A stretch of DNA of 45,463 bases from Chitinophagaceae bacterium (GCA_007695095.1 REEL01000119.1:1-45463), one strand, 5' to 3'; counted from the first letter of the stretch, positions 7,664-17,257 are shown. Numbers and translations are program-made. Notes: generated by a model from the sequence alone, not told the origin.

Positions 7664-10600
7664 TTATTTAAGAAGGTGAATCGTTCCGGTTTTATCACGC
7701 TCTACCATTTCATCATCTTCATAACGAACAAAGTAAACGTATGTACCATTTGGTTGAAGGCTGCCTTTAAAGGTTCCGTTCCATCCCATCTGGTCGTCAT
7801 TTGTTTCAAATACCAACTCACCCCAACGATTAAAAATCCGGAAGTACTTTAAGTTATAACGCCCAATCAAGAACACATTAATCGTAGCATTTTCACCTCC
7901 TCTGCCTGGAGCAAAAGCATTAGGTACGAATATGTCAGAAAGGAATTCTACTTCAATGAAAACAGAATCTGTACCTGTACAGCCATTCATGTTTGTCGCT
8001 GTAACATAATACCAGGTTGAACTATCAGGAGTTGCTATAGGTGAGCAACTATTGGCATTATCCAACCACATATCAGGTGACCAAACACAATCACTGGCAT
8101 CTATTGCTTCTAATTGAACGGTTTCACCCTGGAATATAGTTGTGATTCCTGTTTCTGAATCCGGTTGCGGATCTACAGTGGTAGCCGTAAGTGCCGGTGT
8201 GAATACAGTTGCTTCTATGCTATCTGTAATAGAACACCCCTCAGGACTGGTAGCTGTAAGGTAGTAAAAGCTTGAAATGTCATCTTCTGTATTATTTTCT
8301 AAAGAGATAATTGTATTTCCTACATTTGGATTATCTATTCCTTCTTCAGGTGACCAAACATAAGTATAACCCGGTAACCCTTGCGTTCCAATAGAAGCGG
8401 TTTCTCCCGGACAAACAAAAACATCTGTTCCGGCATCAACTTCAGGTATGCTTAAATCTACGGTTACTTCAGCAGAATTTACACAAGTAGTAGCTGTATT
8501 TATTACTGTTACGGTATATGTGGTTTCTACATCAGGAAACACTAATGGATTCTGTGTTTCTGTATCAACTATATTTACATCCGGTGACCAACTGTAATCA
8601 TTTCCTCCTGAAGCTGTCAGTTGAATCGTATCACCTAAACAAATCAGGGTATCATTAGAAACATTTACAGTAGGTAAAGGATTAACATTTACCAGAACAG
8701 TGTCGGTAATTACACAAATACCTTCTACAACTGTTACTACATATTGCGTATTTGTTTCTGGGAATACGGTTGGATTAGCAGAAGTGGTATCATCTATGAA
8801 GCTATTGGGAGTCCAGCTGTAATCAGTAGCTCCACTTACAAATAATTGTACTGAATCTCCTATACAAATATCCTGTTCATCACTTACGATAAGTTCCGGT
8901 ACAGGAATTACTTCTATTGTTATGGTATCAGAAACCGGAGGGCAATTATTAGAAGTTCCGGTAACTACATAAGTTGTTGTAGTCGTAGGGAAGGCCACAG
9001 GGTTTGAAATGTTAGCATCCGAGAGACCGGTAGCAGGCTCCCAGGTGAAATTTGGTGCACCACTTGCGCTTAGCTGTATAAATTCACCCTCGCAAATTGT
9101 AACAGTATCGGCATCGGGTAAAAGTGTCAGACTCAGCTCTGTAGCAACGCTTACTTCTACCGTGTCAGAAGCTACACAAAAATCATTTTCACCGGTTAGT
9201 ATATACTGAATAGTAGAAGTTGGAAACACTTCCGCATTAACTACTGTTGGGTCTGTCATAAAAGTGGAAGGAGACCAGTAAGAAGTGTCTGCATCTGAAA
9301 AAGCCTGAGTAAGTATTAGGGTATCATTCGTACAAATAATTTGATCCGGACCGGCAGATACCTGCGGTATTGGGATGACATTTACCATTATCTCGGCTGT
9401 ATCCGGCGGACATAACCCGATTCGACCGACTACAGTATATAGTGTTGAGTCTAAGGGGTTGGCTATCGGGTTCTTAATATTCGGGTCACTAAGAGTTGCT
9501 TCCGGAGTCCAATTATATAAAAAGGCACCCGAAGCATCTAATTGTACTGTTTCTCCTGCACAAACAGTTGTATCAGCGAATGGAACTTGTACATCAATAT
9601 TATCCTGAATAAATAAAGTTATACTTTGAAAGGCTTGACCTGTACACGGGTTTATAAGACTTAATGTTAAGCTGTCACCTCCTAAGTTTAATGAATCAAC
9701 AAGCACTTCAACGAGTAAGGAGACTGAAGTGTCACCCGGTTGAATAACTACACTGTCCGGTAAAGGATTGTAGTTAATGCCCGGCAGAGCCGTTCCGCTT
9801 TGATCAAAAAATATGGTAATAGGGTCTGAGCTTGTAAAGTTAGTAGAAAACTCAATAATCCCATTATTACAACCCGCTACAGCGAAAGGAATACCGGCTT
9901 CGGTGGTTACATCTAAAAATATTTCAGGACTACTTATCTCCTCAATAAATACACCTGAATTGAATGCGCCGTCAAAAACATCTGCCACAGCCAGTTTTAA
10001 AGTATAGGTTTGGCAAGGAACTACTTCAATCTCTGCCGTTAAAATGGTAGTTATACCATCAAATACTATAGATGAAAATGTTGGTGAGCCGGCTAATTCG
10101 TTATTGACAAATAAACTGGAGTATGCCAGTGATTCACCGGGGCCCGTACATCCACCTGTGCCAAAGATACCCGGCACTCCGGAGTTTATTGAATTAATGG
10201 CAACAGGTAAATTCGTGCCCGGAATGATTGCTATATTTTCCTGATTATAGTTTCCTCCTGCCGGATCCGGTCCGGTGATAAAAAACCCGAAAACATCATT
10301 AAATTCTGAACAAACGTAGTCCGGATATTCTTCCGAGCCAAATCTATATCTGAATCTAAGAGTGTCACCCTGAGGAATTACATTAAATTCCATAACACAA
10401 GCATCGTTTGTTGTTTGTGGTGCAACCAATTGGTTGAGAGTCGGATCCCCCGGAGTGCCTACTGTAGTACTCATAAAGAAGCTGGAAGGGTTAGCAACGT
10501 CGGTAACAATACCGGTAGTTAATAAAACACCCTCAGATATTCCCAGATTAGAGGTTCCTTCTTCAAAGCGGCCATAGGAATTTCCCCCACAGGTTATATT

Positions 10601-10753
10601 TACATTGGAAATAGTAACCCCTGAACCAACAAGGCTTTGCGCAAGTTGAACATCTGTTAATGTTTGGTCAATGACCAATTGACTCTTTACGGGTTTGTTA
10701 ATTAAAACAAACATAAAAACTAAAAAAAGTAGTATCGATGATTTTTTATTCAT
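7664..10753 (-). CDS. choice-of-anchor L protein with Ig-like repeats and type B T9SS C-terminal domain (paralogue 1)
   Basis: A 1029-residue exported protein. Domains in order: signal peptide (1-24); choice-of-anchor L domain (about 30-275, core FRYRFGSEEYPDYVC and FNDVFGFFITGP); a Calx-beta-like segment (about 285-385, GINYNPLPDSVVIQPGD); seven Ig/PKD-like repeats of about 75 residues (about 393-935), each with a CxG(D/E)xVQLxASG...YxWxP pattern; and a type B sorting domain (about 940-1029, FRIFNRWGELVFETN, GTYVYFVRY). It is therefore a likely T9SS substrate on the cell surface. The C-terminal domain is odd: the usual PxGDGxND-type loop reads PGRGGENATIN. It is about 85% identical to the neighbouring paralogue across the anchor domain. 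Its own promoter is at 10772-10803. Adhesion or matrix function is plausible but unproven. Confidence 0.9.
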   Translation of the reverse strand: MNKKSSILLFLVFMFVLINKPVKSQLVIDQTLTDVQLAQSLVGSGVTISNVNITCGGNSYGRFEEGTSNLGISEGVLLTTGIVTDVANPSSFFMSTTVGTPGDPTLNQLVAPQTTNDACVMEFNVIPQGDTLRFRYRFGSEEYPDYVCSEFNDVFGFFITGPDPAGGNYNQENIAIIPGTNLPVAINSINSGVPGIFGTGGCTGPGESLAYSSLFVNNELAGSPTFSSIVFDGITTILTAEIEVVPCQTYTLKLAVADVFDGAFNSGVFIEEISSPEIFLDVTTEAGIPFAVAGCNNGIIEFSTNFTSSDPITIFFDQSGTALPGINYNPLPDSVVIQPGDTSVSLLVEVLVDSLNLGGDSLTLSLINPCTGQAFQSITLFIQDNIDVQVPFADTTVCAGETVQLDASGAFLYNWTPEATLSDPNIKNPIANPLDSTLYTVVGRIGLCPPDTAEIMVNVIPIPQVSAGPDQIICTNDTLILTQAFSDADTSYWSPSTFMTDPTVVNAEVFPTSTIQYILTGENDFCVASDTVEVSVATELSLTLLPDADTVTICEGEFIQLSASGAPNFTWEPATGLSDANISNPVAFPTTTTTYVVTGTSNNCPPVSDTITIEVIPVPELIVSDEQDICIGDSVQLFVSGATDYSWTPNSFIDDTTSANPTVFPETNTQYVVTVVEGICVITDTVLVNVNPLPTVNVSNDTLICLGDTIQLTASGGNDYSWSPDVNIVDTETQNPLVFPDVETTYTVTVINTATTCVNSAEVTVDLSIPEVDAGTDVFVCPGETASIGTQGLPGYTYVWSPEEGIDNPNVGNTIISLENNTEDDISSFYYLTATSPEGCSITDSIEATVFTPALTATTVDPQPDSETGITTIFQGETVQLEAIDASDCVWSPDMWLDNANSCSPIATPDSSTWYYVTATNMNGCTGTDSVFIEVEFLSDIFVPNAFAPGRGGENATINVFLIGRYNLKYFRIFNRWGELVFETNDDQMGWNGTFKGSLQPNGTYVYFVRYEDDEMVERDKTGTIHLLK

Positions 10754-10771
10754 TATTTAAACTTTAGGGTT

Positions 10772-10803
10772 CAAATCTAATTAGCTTATTAGAACTTTTC
10801 AAA
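10772..10803 (-). promoter_or_regulatory. Bacteroidota-type promoter for surface-protein paralogue 1
   Basis: Reading leftward, TTTG (10800-10803) is followed after exactly 20 bases by TAGATTTG (10772-10779), an exact fit to TTTG-N20-TAnnTTTG. The start codon is 19 bases beyond the -7 box, giving a very short leader. It lies in the 83-base gap between the paralogues, so paralogue 1 need not depend on readthrough from paralogue 2. Confidence 0.65.
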
Positions 10804-10836
10804 TGTTATTTAAAAAAAATTAAACAAAAAATTACA

Positions 10837-13800
10837 TTATCTTAATAATGTAACATTGCCTTTTATGATTTCTGTGTCACCTGTATGATCTCTTACAATT
10901 AAGTAATATACATAAACGGCAACCGGTTGTTCTGCTCCCTGAAATGTGCCGTCCCATCCAATGTTTTCATCGGTAGTTTCAAACAATAATTGTCCCCAGC
11001 GATTGAAAATCTTAAACTCTTCTAATTGATAGGTGCCGGTAAGTATAGGCTTTAGCACGTCATTTAATCCATCGCCATCCGGAGTAAAACCGCTTGGTAC
11101 TATTACTCCTTTTTCAAACTCTACAAAAATAGTAACGGAAGCTATAGCATCACAACCATCCGGACTAAGGCTTGTAACTGTATAAGTAGTGGTGGTATCC
11201 GGGCTCATAGAAACTGAACAGGAAAGAGGATTGTCAATCCCTGTTGTCGGGGACCAGCTACAGTCTACTCCATCAATTACATTTACAATTGCTGATTCAC
11301 CTTCCATAATTACATAATTACCTTGATTGTCAGCAGGTGGAGATACCACAAATATATCTGCCTGAGCAGATGGAAAGACCGTTACTGCGACTGTGTCATA
11401 TGCTACACATCCGTTTGCATCTGTAACTGCAAACACGTAATCTTCTATTAAATTAGAAGAACCGGGATTAGTAAGGCTTACTTCCGGATTTAGGATTTGG
11501 GCATTTGAGAGTCCACTAGTTGTTATCCATTCATAAGTATTTCCGGCTGCCGGGGATTGTGCATTTAAAAATCCGGAATCTCCTGTACAGAAACTGATAT
11601 CTTCACCGGCATCTGCAACAGGACCTTCAATAGTTACTGTCATTGAGTCTATATTGCTGCAACCGGTTAATGTATTTGTACCTACTACATAAAAAGTAGT
11701 CGTATTTTGTAATTCAGCTGTTGGGTTTTGCGTATCCGGATTGTCCAATAAATCTTCCGGTGACCAACTATAAACATTTGCTCCGGATGCGGATAATGTA
11801 AATTCTTCATTTGTGCAGGCGGTAAAATCATCTGCCGCAATAACATCCGGTAAATTATTGACTTCTACTGTTACAGTACCGGTAACATCACAAATGGCTG
11901 TGGTAGTTACAAGTGTATAGGTAGTAGTTGTTTGAGGGAAAGCTAAAACAGTCGAAACATCATCAGCTGAGAGGCTATTTGACGGAGACCAGGAGTATGT
12001 ATCCCCACCTTGTGCAGAGAGTTCAACTGTATCACCAATACAAATTACCTCATCTTGTGGTAACTGAAGGCCCGGGACAGGTATAACATTAACTGTAACA
12101 GAATCAGTTACCGGTGGACAATTATTTGAAGTAGCGACTACAACATAAGTCGTAGTATCTGTAGGTGTTGCTATAGGATTTGCTGAGTTTGGATTGTTCA
12201 AGCTTGCTGTTGGAGTCCATGAGTAATTTGCACCTCCGGTAGCAAAAAGTTGAACACTGTTTCCTTCACAAATGGAAGTATCTGCACTTACAGATAAATT
12301 TAATTCTGTTTCAACAAATATAATCATTGAATCTGTAAACGAGCAACCATTGTTGTCACCGGTAAAAAAATACTCTGTACTTACGGTTGGAAAAGCAACC
12401 GGATTTACAACATTCGGATCTACTAAACTGCCGGTCGGTTCCCAGCTCACACTATTAGCATCACTTATTGCATCACTGATTACGACCGAATCACCCTGAC
12501 AGATGGTTAAATCGGGACCGGCAAAAACAAAGGGCTGTGGGCTCACATTTATGGTGATTTCTGCTGTGTCGGGCGGACAGAGCCCAATCCGCCCTACGAC
12601 TTGATAAATGGTTGTATCTGTTGGGGTAGCAACAGGGTCGGCTATATTCGGGTTGTCAAGACTGTTAGTGGGTGTCCAATTATATAAAAAGGCACCTGAA
12701 ACACCCAATTGCACGCTTTCTCCTTCACATATTGTAGTATCTGTAAATGGCACTTCAATTTCAATTTGATTTTGAATGAATAAAACGACACTGTCAAATG
12801 CTTGATTTGTACATGGATTAATAAGACTTATAACTATTGAATCTCCACCTACACCGAATGTGTCTATTAGGGGTACTACTGTAACTGTTGCGGATGTATC
12901 TCCCGGCATTATTGTTACACTATCCTGAAAGGGTTCATAATTAATACCCGGGACAGCATCTCCTCCAATACTATAAAAAACAGTGATGGGATCCTGACTG
13001 GTAAAATTTGAAGTAAAAGTTAATATCCCATTATTGCAACCTGCGATAGCAAAGGGAGTGCCTGCTTCTGTTTCTATGCCTAAGGTGATTTCCGGGCTGG
13101 TTAACTCCTCAATGAAAACACCTGAATCAAAAGCTCCGTCAACGACATCTGCAACGGCAAGCTTTAGCGTATACGTTTCACAGGGAACCACTTCAATTTC
13201 AGCAGTTAAAGTAGTGGTGATGCCATCAAAGGCTATTGTTCCAAAGGTAGGAGATCCGGGTAACTCATTGTTTACATATAAGGCAGAATAAGCCAATGAC
13301 TCACCTGGACCATTACATCCACCGGCCCCAAATATACCCGGTATTCCTGAATTAATTGAGTTAATCGCAACCGGTAAATTAGTTCCGGGAATAATAGCGA
13401 TATTATTTTGATTATAATTTCCTCCGGCAGGATTTGGCCCGGAAATAAAAAATCCGAAAACATCATTAAACTGAGAACATACATAATCAGGATATTCTTC
13501 AGAACCAAATCTATACCTAAAACGTAGGGTGTCTCCTTGAGGGATTACATCAAACTGCATGACACAAGCATCATTAGTTGTTTGTGGAGCTACTATTTGA
13601 TTTAATGTCGGGTCTCCGGGTGTGCCAATAGTTGAACTCATGAAAAAGCTGGAAGGGTTGGCCACTTCTGTAACATTTCCGGTTGTTAATAATACGCCTT
13701 CAGGTAATCCGATATTTGATGTTCCGGCTTCAAAGCGACCGTATGAATTTGCTCCGCAAGTTATAGTTACATTTGAAATTGCAACCCCTGAGCCTACTAG

Positions 13801-13920
13801 ACTTTGTGCCAGTTGCTGGTTTGTTAACGTTTGGTCAATGATTAACTGTGCATGTATTGTATTATGTACAAAAAAGCTGAAACAGAAAATGAACAGAAAC
13901 TTATGTAGATTAGCATTCAT
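10837..13920 (-). CDS. choice-of-anchor L protein with Ig-like repeats and type B T9SS C-terminal domain (paralogue 2)
   Basis: A 1027-residue exported protein collinear with the downstream gene. It has a signal peptide ending near residue 25, a choice-of-anchor L domain (about 30-275, same FRYRFGSEEYPDYVC and FNDVFGFFISGP cores, no gaps relative to its paralogue), a Calx-beta-like segment, about seven Ig/PKD-like repeats with conserved cysteine pairs and YSWSP motifs, and a type B C-terminal domain (IVPSGFTPDGDGLNDV, FKIFNRWGQLLFETT). The sorting domain here has the canonical PDGDGLND loop that paralogue 1 lacks. It is probably exported by the T9SS and exposed on the cell surface. Similarity to the paralogue falls from about 85% in the anchor domain to clearly less in the repeats. 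Its likely promoter is at 14003-14034. Confidence 0.9.
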   Translation of the reverse strand: MNANLHKFLFIFCFSFFVHNTIHAQLIIDQTLTNQQLAQSLVGSGVAISNVTITCGANSYGRFEAGTSNIGLPEGVLLTTGNVTEVANPSSFFMSSTIGTPGDPTLNQIVAPQTTNDACVMQFDVIPQGDTLRFRYRFGSEEYPDYVCSQFNDVFGFFISGPNPAGGNYNQNNIAIIPGTNLPVAINSINSGIPGIFGAGGCNGPGESLAYSALYVNNELPGSPTFGTIAFDGITTTLTAEIEVVPCETYTLKLAVADVVDGAFDSGVFIEELTSPEITLGIETEAGTPFAIAGCNNGILTFTSNFTSQDPITVFYSIGGDAVPGINYEPFQDSVTIMPGDTSATVTVVPLIDTFGVGGDSIVISLINPCTNQAFDSVVLFIQNQIEIEVPFTDTTICEGESVQLGVSGAFLYNWTPTNSLDNPNIADPVATPTDTTIYQVVGRIGLCPPDTAEITINVSPQPFVFAGPDLTICQGDSVVISDAISDANSVSWEPTGSLVDPNVVNPVAFPTVSTEYFFTGDNNGCSFTDSMIIFVETELNLSVSADTSICEGNSVQLFATGGANYSWTPTASLNNPNSANPIATPTDTTTYVVVATSNNCPPVTDSVTVNVIPVPGLQLPQDEVICIGDTVELSAQGGDTYSWSPSNSLSADDVSTVLAFPQTTTTYTLVTTTAICDVTGTVTVEVNNLPDVIAADDFTACTNEEFTLSASGANVYSWSPEDLLDNPDTQNPTAELQNTTTFYVVGTNTLTGCSNIDSMTVTIEGPVADAGEDISFCTGDSGFLNAQSPAAGNTYEWITTSGLSNAQILNPEVSLTNPGSSNLIEDYVFAVTDANGCVAYDTVAVTVFPSAQADIFVVSPPADNQGNYVIMEGESAIVNVIDGVDCSWSPTTGIDNPLSCSVSMSPDTTTTYTVTSLSPDGCDAIASVTIFVEFEKGVIVPSGFTPDGDGLNDVLKPILTGTYQLEEFKIFNRWGQLLFETTDENIGWDGTFQGAEQPVAVYVYYLIVRDHTGDTEIIKGNVTLLR

Positions 13921-14002
13921 AAATCATGAATTATTAGTTAGTTTTAAAGTTGATTGTTTTAAGATTACAATTTTTTAATTTTGCTGAAGACAATCAATAC
14001 TA

Positions 14003-14034
14003 CAAACTTAACAAATTCTTAATAAATATTCAAT
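14003..14034 (-). promoter_or_regulatory. candidate promoter for surface-protein paralogue 2
   Basis: Reading leftward, ATTG (14031-14034) and, after 20 bases, TAAGTTTG (14003-14010), which matches TAnnTTTG exactly. The start codon is 83 bases downstream. The -33 element is one base off TTTG. Confidence 0.45.
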
Positions 14035-14183
14035 TTACTTGCTTTACAATGTTTAATACAAATTTTGCTGAAATTAAAGTTCATAAAAAGGCTCTTAAAT
14101 TCAATGTTTCAGACGATTGTAAAGTAAAAAAATAATTTATGCAAATTCATGCCCTTTCTTACTTTAGACAAATTGACAAATAA

Positions 14184-15644
14184 ATGGGATTAATTGCATC
14201 ACAGGGTATTAAAAACTCAATTTGGTCCTATATTGGAATGCTTGTCGGCTATTTGAATGTAATATTGTTACTACCCAATATACTACCGCTGGAGCAAGTC
14301 GGTCTAATCAGAGTACTTATAGACGTTTCTGTGATTTTTGCCCATATATGTGCTTTTGGTATGGCAAATGTACTTATCAGAAATTATCCTGCCTACAAAG
14401 ATTCCACTAAAATGAGATCCGGATTTTTCGGCTTTATGCATATTTGGATTTTCATTGGTTTTTTAATTTTTAGTTTCCTGTTTTTTCTTTTTAAAGAGCC
14501 CATACTTGATTTGGTTCGCACAGAGTCGCCTCTCGTAATTGATTATTACTTACTTATCTTTCCGATAGCCCTTTTCTCCCTTTACTTTAATATGCTTGAT
14601 ATTTACTCCAGAGCAAATCTTTCAAGCGTTTATCCCTCTTTTTTGAGAGATGTAATTTTAAGAATTGCCCTTTCCGTTTTATTAGTCTTTTATTATTTTC
14701 AGGAGTTTAATTTTGAGTTATTCCTGTTGTTTTTTACAGCTACCTATTTTTTAATAGCTTTAATGCAATTTCTTTTTTTAAAGAAAAAAAACTGGTATAC
14801 CCTTTCGTTCGTTTCTGACTTTTTTAGCACTCAAAAGCTTAAACCGGTTCTCAAATATGGGTTTTTTACTTTAATGGCCGGTTTGTCCAGCATTTTAATT
14901 GCTATGATTGATACAGTTATGTTAACCGGTTTAGTGGGCTTAGATGCTGTGGCAATTTACGCAACTTCTTTTTTTATGGCTGCCGCTATTACTGTTCCGG
15001 CCAGATCTCTGTATAAAATTGTTTTTCCAATAGTTTCTGATAAATGGATGCATCACAAAAGAGAAGATGTTTTAAGCATTTACAGAAAAACTTCTGTAGC
15101 TAATGTGTTGACCGGAGGCTTTATTTTTCTTTGGGTAGTTGTCAACCACCAATATATTTATAAAATGATGCCTGATGTTTATGCACAGGGCTTTATCGTT
15201 TTTATTTATGTTGGTATTGGAAAACTGTTTGAAGCTTCAGCAGGTATAGGGTTTATGATTTTATCTGTATCAGAAAAATATAAGTTTGATACCTTCTTCA
15301 ATCTGTTGTTATTAATTCTGGCGGTTGTACTAAACTATTTTTTAATCTCTGCATACGGTTTAAGCGGAGCTGCGATTGCCAGTTTTCTTTCATTAGTCAT
15401 CATCAATACACTAAGATTAATTACAATTGCTTACTTTTTTAAGCTTTTTCCCTTTTACAGTAAAACCATTTTGGCTTGTGTAATTTGTATTGTCTGTTTC
15501 TTTGCAGGCTGGATTATACCGGAATTTTCATCCTTTTGGGTAAATATAATAATTAAATCTTTTGTTATGTTTGCTGTTTTTGTATTTTTATGTTGGAAGA
15601 CAAATATTTATAAATTATTTAACGAGGAGTTAAAGTCTGTTTAA
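14184..15644 (+). CDS. polysaccharide flippase-like membrane protein (Wzx/MVF-MATE superfamily)
   Basis: A 486-residue polytopic protein with 12-14 predicted membrane segments. It begins GLIASQGIKNSIWSYIGMLVGYLNVILLLP, the usual opening of oligosaccharide flippases in Bacteroidota, and has the LTGLVGLDAVAIYATSFFMAAAITVPARSL segment typical of the family middle. Members move lipid-linked oligosaccharide repeat units or related lipids across the inner membrane; the substrate here is unknown. No glycosyltransferase or polymerase gene is adjacent, so it is not inside an obvious capsule or O-antigen cluster. A -7-like TACTTTAG lies at 14160-14167, 17 bases before the ATG. It diverges from the surface-protein pair. 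Confidence 0.85.
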   Translation: MGLIASQGIKNSIWSYIGMLVGYLNVILLLPNILPLEQVGLIRVLIDVSVIFAHICAFGMANVLIRNYPAYKDSTKMRSGFFGFMHIWIFIGFLIFSFLFFLFKEPILDLVRTESPLVIDYYLLIFPIALFSLYFNMLDIYSRANLSSVYPSFLRDVILRIALSVLLVFYYFQEFNFELFLLFFTATYFLIALMQFLFLKKKNWYTLSFVSDFFSTQKLKPVLKYGFFTLMAGLSSILIAMIDTVMLTGLVGLDAVAIYATSFFMAAAITVPARSLYKIVFPIVSDKWMHHKREDVLSIYRKTSVANVLTGGFIFLWVVVNHQYIYKMMPDVYAQGFIVFIYVGIGKLFEASAGIGFMILSVSEKYKFDTFFNLLLLILAVVLNYFLISAYGLSGAAIASFLSLVIINTLRLITIAYFFKLFPFYSKTILACVICIVCFFAGWIIPEFSSFWVNIIIKSFVMFAVFVFLCWKTNIYKLFNEELKSV

Positions 15645-15777
15645 GCATATATAGTAAGGGTTTGGTTAAGGTATAAAGTTAAGAAGAATAATGCTTATAG
15701 ATAATGAAATTTGTAAAATATATTTTTTGGCATAAAATCTGTTTACCAACTAAATTATTCATAAAAATTCTTAAAAA

Positions 15778-16773
15778 ATGAAAGCATTAAATTTACTAAT
15801 TTTAATTTGTCTTGTAACTGCAGGAAGTCTGTTTGCACGTCCTACATGTGATTTAGTCTTTTTCACGGAAGAAGGTGAAAGGTTCTATGTTGTATTAAAC
15901 GGTGTTCGGCAAAATGATAGTCCTGAGACAAATGTTGCACTAAGAGATTTACAGCCCAACAGTTATCGTGTAAAAATTATTTTTGAAGATGAGGAATTAG
16001 GCGAAGTAAATCGTACAATCCACCCTGAAGCAGGCCATGAGTACATCATGAATATCAGGGAGCGTCGTGAAACGGGTGTCGGTCAGAAGTTTAGAAGAAT
16101 TGCTACAGATTTAAATGCCCGTAGAGATGATGCAGACGATGATCGTGAACTTTATGTGTTGAGAACACTGGATGTGAATGTCCTCCCGGTTGAGCATACT
16201 CCTCCTGCCCAACAGCAAAGCAGACAACAAGCACCGGTATCCCATCAACAACACGGAGGTAGTGGAAATGTGACTGTTACAGAAACACATACCCACGGTA
16301 CAAATCCTAATGGTGAAAGCGTGCATATTTCAGTAGATATGCAGATGGGCGGAATGGGTGTTGATATGCAAGTTAGAGAACACCATTCTCACTCGACACA
16401 CCATCATACTACAACTACGACTACCAGTGCAGAACCTGTACCCGTTTCTCCAATTCCGGGATATAACGGACCTATAGGTTGTCATTACCCAATGGCTCCG
16501 GCTGATTTTCAAAGAGCAAAATCTTCTATTTCATCTCAGTCTTTTGAAGACAGTAAAATGAATATTGCCAAGCAAATGACCAGAAGCAATTGTTTGACAG
16601 CAGGTCAGGTTAGAGAAGTAATGACTTTATTTACATTTGAAGAAACCAAACTTGAGTATGCAAAATTTGCTTATGACTATACCCACGATCTGGGGAATTA
16701 CTATATGGTAAATGATGTTTTTACCTATTCATTCTCTGTGGATGAGTTAAATGAGTACTTAATGAGCAGATAA
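15778..16773 (+). CDS. secreted His-rich DUF4476 domain protein
   Basis: A 331-residue exported protein with a signal peptide (about 1-20, cleaved near FA/RPT). The first third is a beta-rich, PEGA-like segment (FYVVLNGVRQN, LQPNSYRVKIIFED). The middle (about 145-225) is low-complexity: Gln-rich, then His/Thr-rich with runs such as HHSHSTHHHTTTTTTS. The C-terminal 90 residues (FQRAKSSISSQSFEDSKMNIAKQ... FTFEETKLEYAKFAYDYTHD... FSVDELNEYL) match DUF4476, a Bacteroidota domain of unknown function. The His-rich stretch could bind metal ions, but nothing else supports a metal role. It is monocistronic, ending at a strong terminator (16802-16835). Confidence 0.85.
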   Translation: MKALNLLILICLVTAGSLFARPTCDLVFFTEEGERFYVVLNGVRQNDSPETNVALRDLQPNSYRVKIIFEDEELGEVNRTIHPEAGHEYIMNIRERRETGVGQKFRRIATDLNARRDDADDDRELYVLRTLDVNVLPVEHTPPAQQQSRQQAPVSHQQHGGSGNVTVTETHTHGTNPNGESVHISVDMQMGGMGVDMQVREHHSHSTHHHTTTTTTSAEPVPVSPIPGYNGPIGCHYPMAPADFQRAKSSISSQSFEDSKMNIAKQMTRSNCLTAGQVREVMTLFTFEETKLEYAKFAYDYTHDLGNYYMVNDVFTYSFSVDELNEYLMSR

Positions 16774-16801
16774 TTTTCACCCTTATTTGTCGCTAAAAAT
16801 A

Positions 16802-16835
16802 AAAAAGGCGGGTAAAATGAATTACCCGCCTTTTT
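16802..16835. terminator. strong bidirectional intrinsic terminator
   Basis: AAAAAGGCGGGTAA (16802-16815) pairs perfectly with TTACCCGCCTTTTT (16822-16835) around a 6-base loop: a 14-bp stem with A-run and T-run flanks. It lies between the convergent DUF4476 and IscA-type genes. Confidence 0.9.
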
Positions 16836-16856
16836 ATTGATTAAATACTATGATAG

Positions 16857-17198
16857 CTATGCTGAAAAAGAACTTCCGCAACCGCAGGTTTCGTCTGCAT
16901 TCGGGTTATTAAAAATAAATCCCCGGGCATTAAGACCATCCTGATAATCGACTTGCATTCCACTTAGGTATAAACCATGAGCTTTTTCAATGAAAACTTT
17001 AAGGCCATCCTGTTCAAAAACAGCATCGTTATCCTTTTTTTTATCAAAACCCATGATATAGGAAAATCCTGAACAACCACCTCCTTTTACTCCTATACGT
17101 AATCCTTGTTCTTCAGGTAAATTATGCTCTTTGAATAATTTTTTTAATTCCTGAATAGCTCCATCAGTAATTGATACTAGATTTTTATTTTCAACCAT
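16857..17198 (-). CDS. A-type iron-sulfur cluster carrier (IscA/SufA/ErpA family)
   Basis: A 113-residue HesB/IscA-fold protein with the three conserved cysteines of A-type carriers: C42 in KGGGCSGFSY, and C105 and C107 in DETCGCGSSF. Such proteins receive Fe-S clusters from the scaffold and deliver them to apoproteins. The length and motif spacing (C-x62-C-x-C) are normal. Which subtype it is cannot be decided from this window, as no suf or isc genes are adjacent. The ATG at 17198 directly precedes the conserved N-terminal helix. A -7-like TAGTTTTG (17227-17234, reading leftward) is a plausible promoter. Confidence 0.93.
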   Translation of the reverse strand: MVENKNLVSITDGAIQELKKLFKEHNLPEEQGLRIGVKGGGCSGFSYIMGFDKKKDNDAVFEQDGLKVFIEKAHGLYLSGMQVDYQDGLNARGFIFNNPNADETCGCGSSFSA

Positions 17199-17226
17199 AT
17201 TTTTAAAATTTGTGTAGATTACACAA

Positions 17227-17234
17227 CAAAACTA
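17227..17234 (-). promoter_or_regulatory. candidate -7 element for the IscA-type gene
   Basis: Reading leftward, TAGTTTTG matches TAnnTTTG exactly, 28 bases before the start codon. No clear -33 TTTG lies 19-21 bases upstream. Confidence 0.35.
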
Positions 17235-17257
17235 AGTATTTTATAGTTCATAGGCTT

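Noticed and set aside
7664-13920. Repeated protein motifs considered as a CRISPR array or tandem DNA repeat
   Set aside because: The periodicity is at the protein level (about 75 residues) with diverged DNA; there are no identical short repeats with unique spacers.
14160-14167. TACTTTAG as a promoter for the flippase gene
   Set aside because: It differs from TAnnTTTG at one key base and lacks a -33 element; mentioned with the gene but not listed as a promoter.
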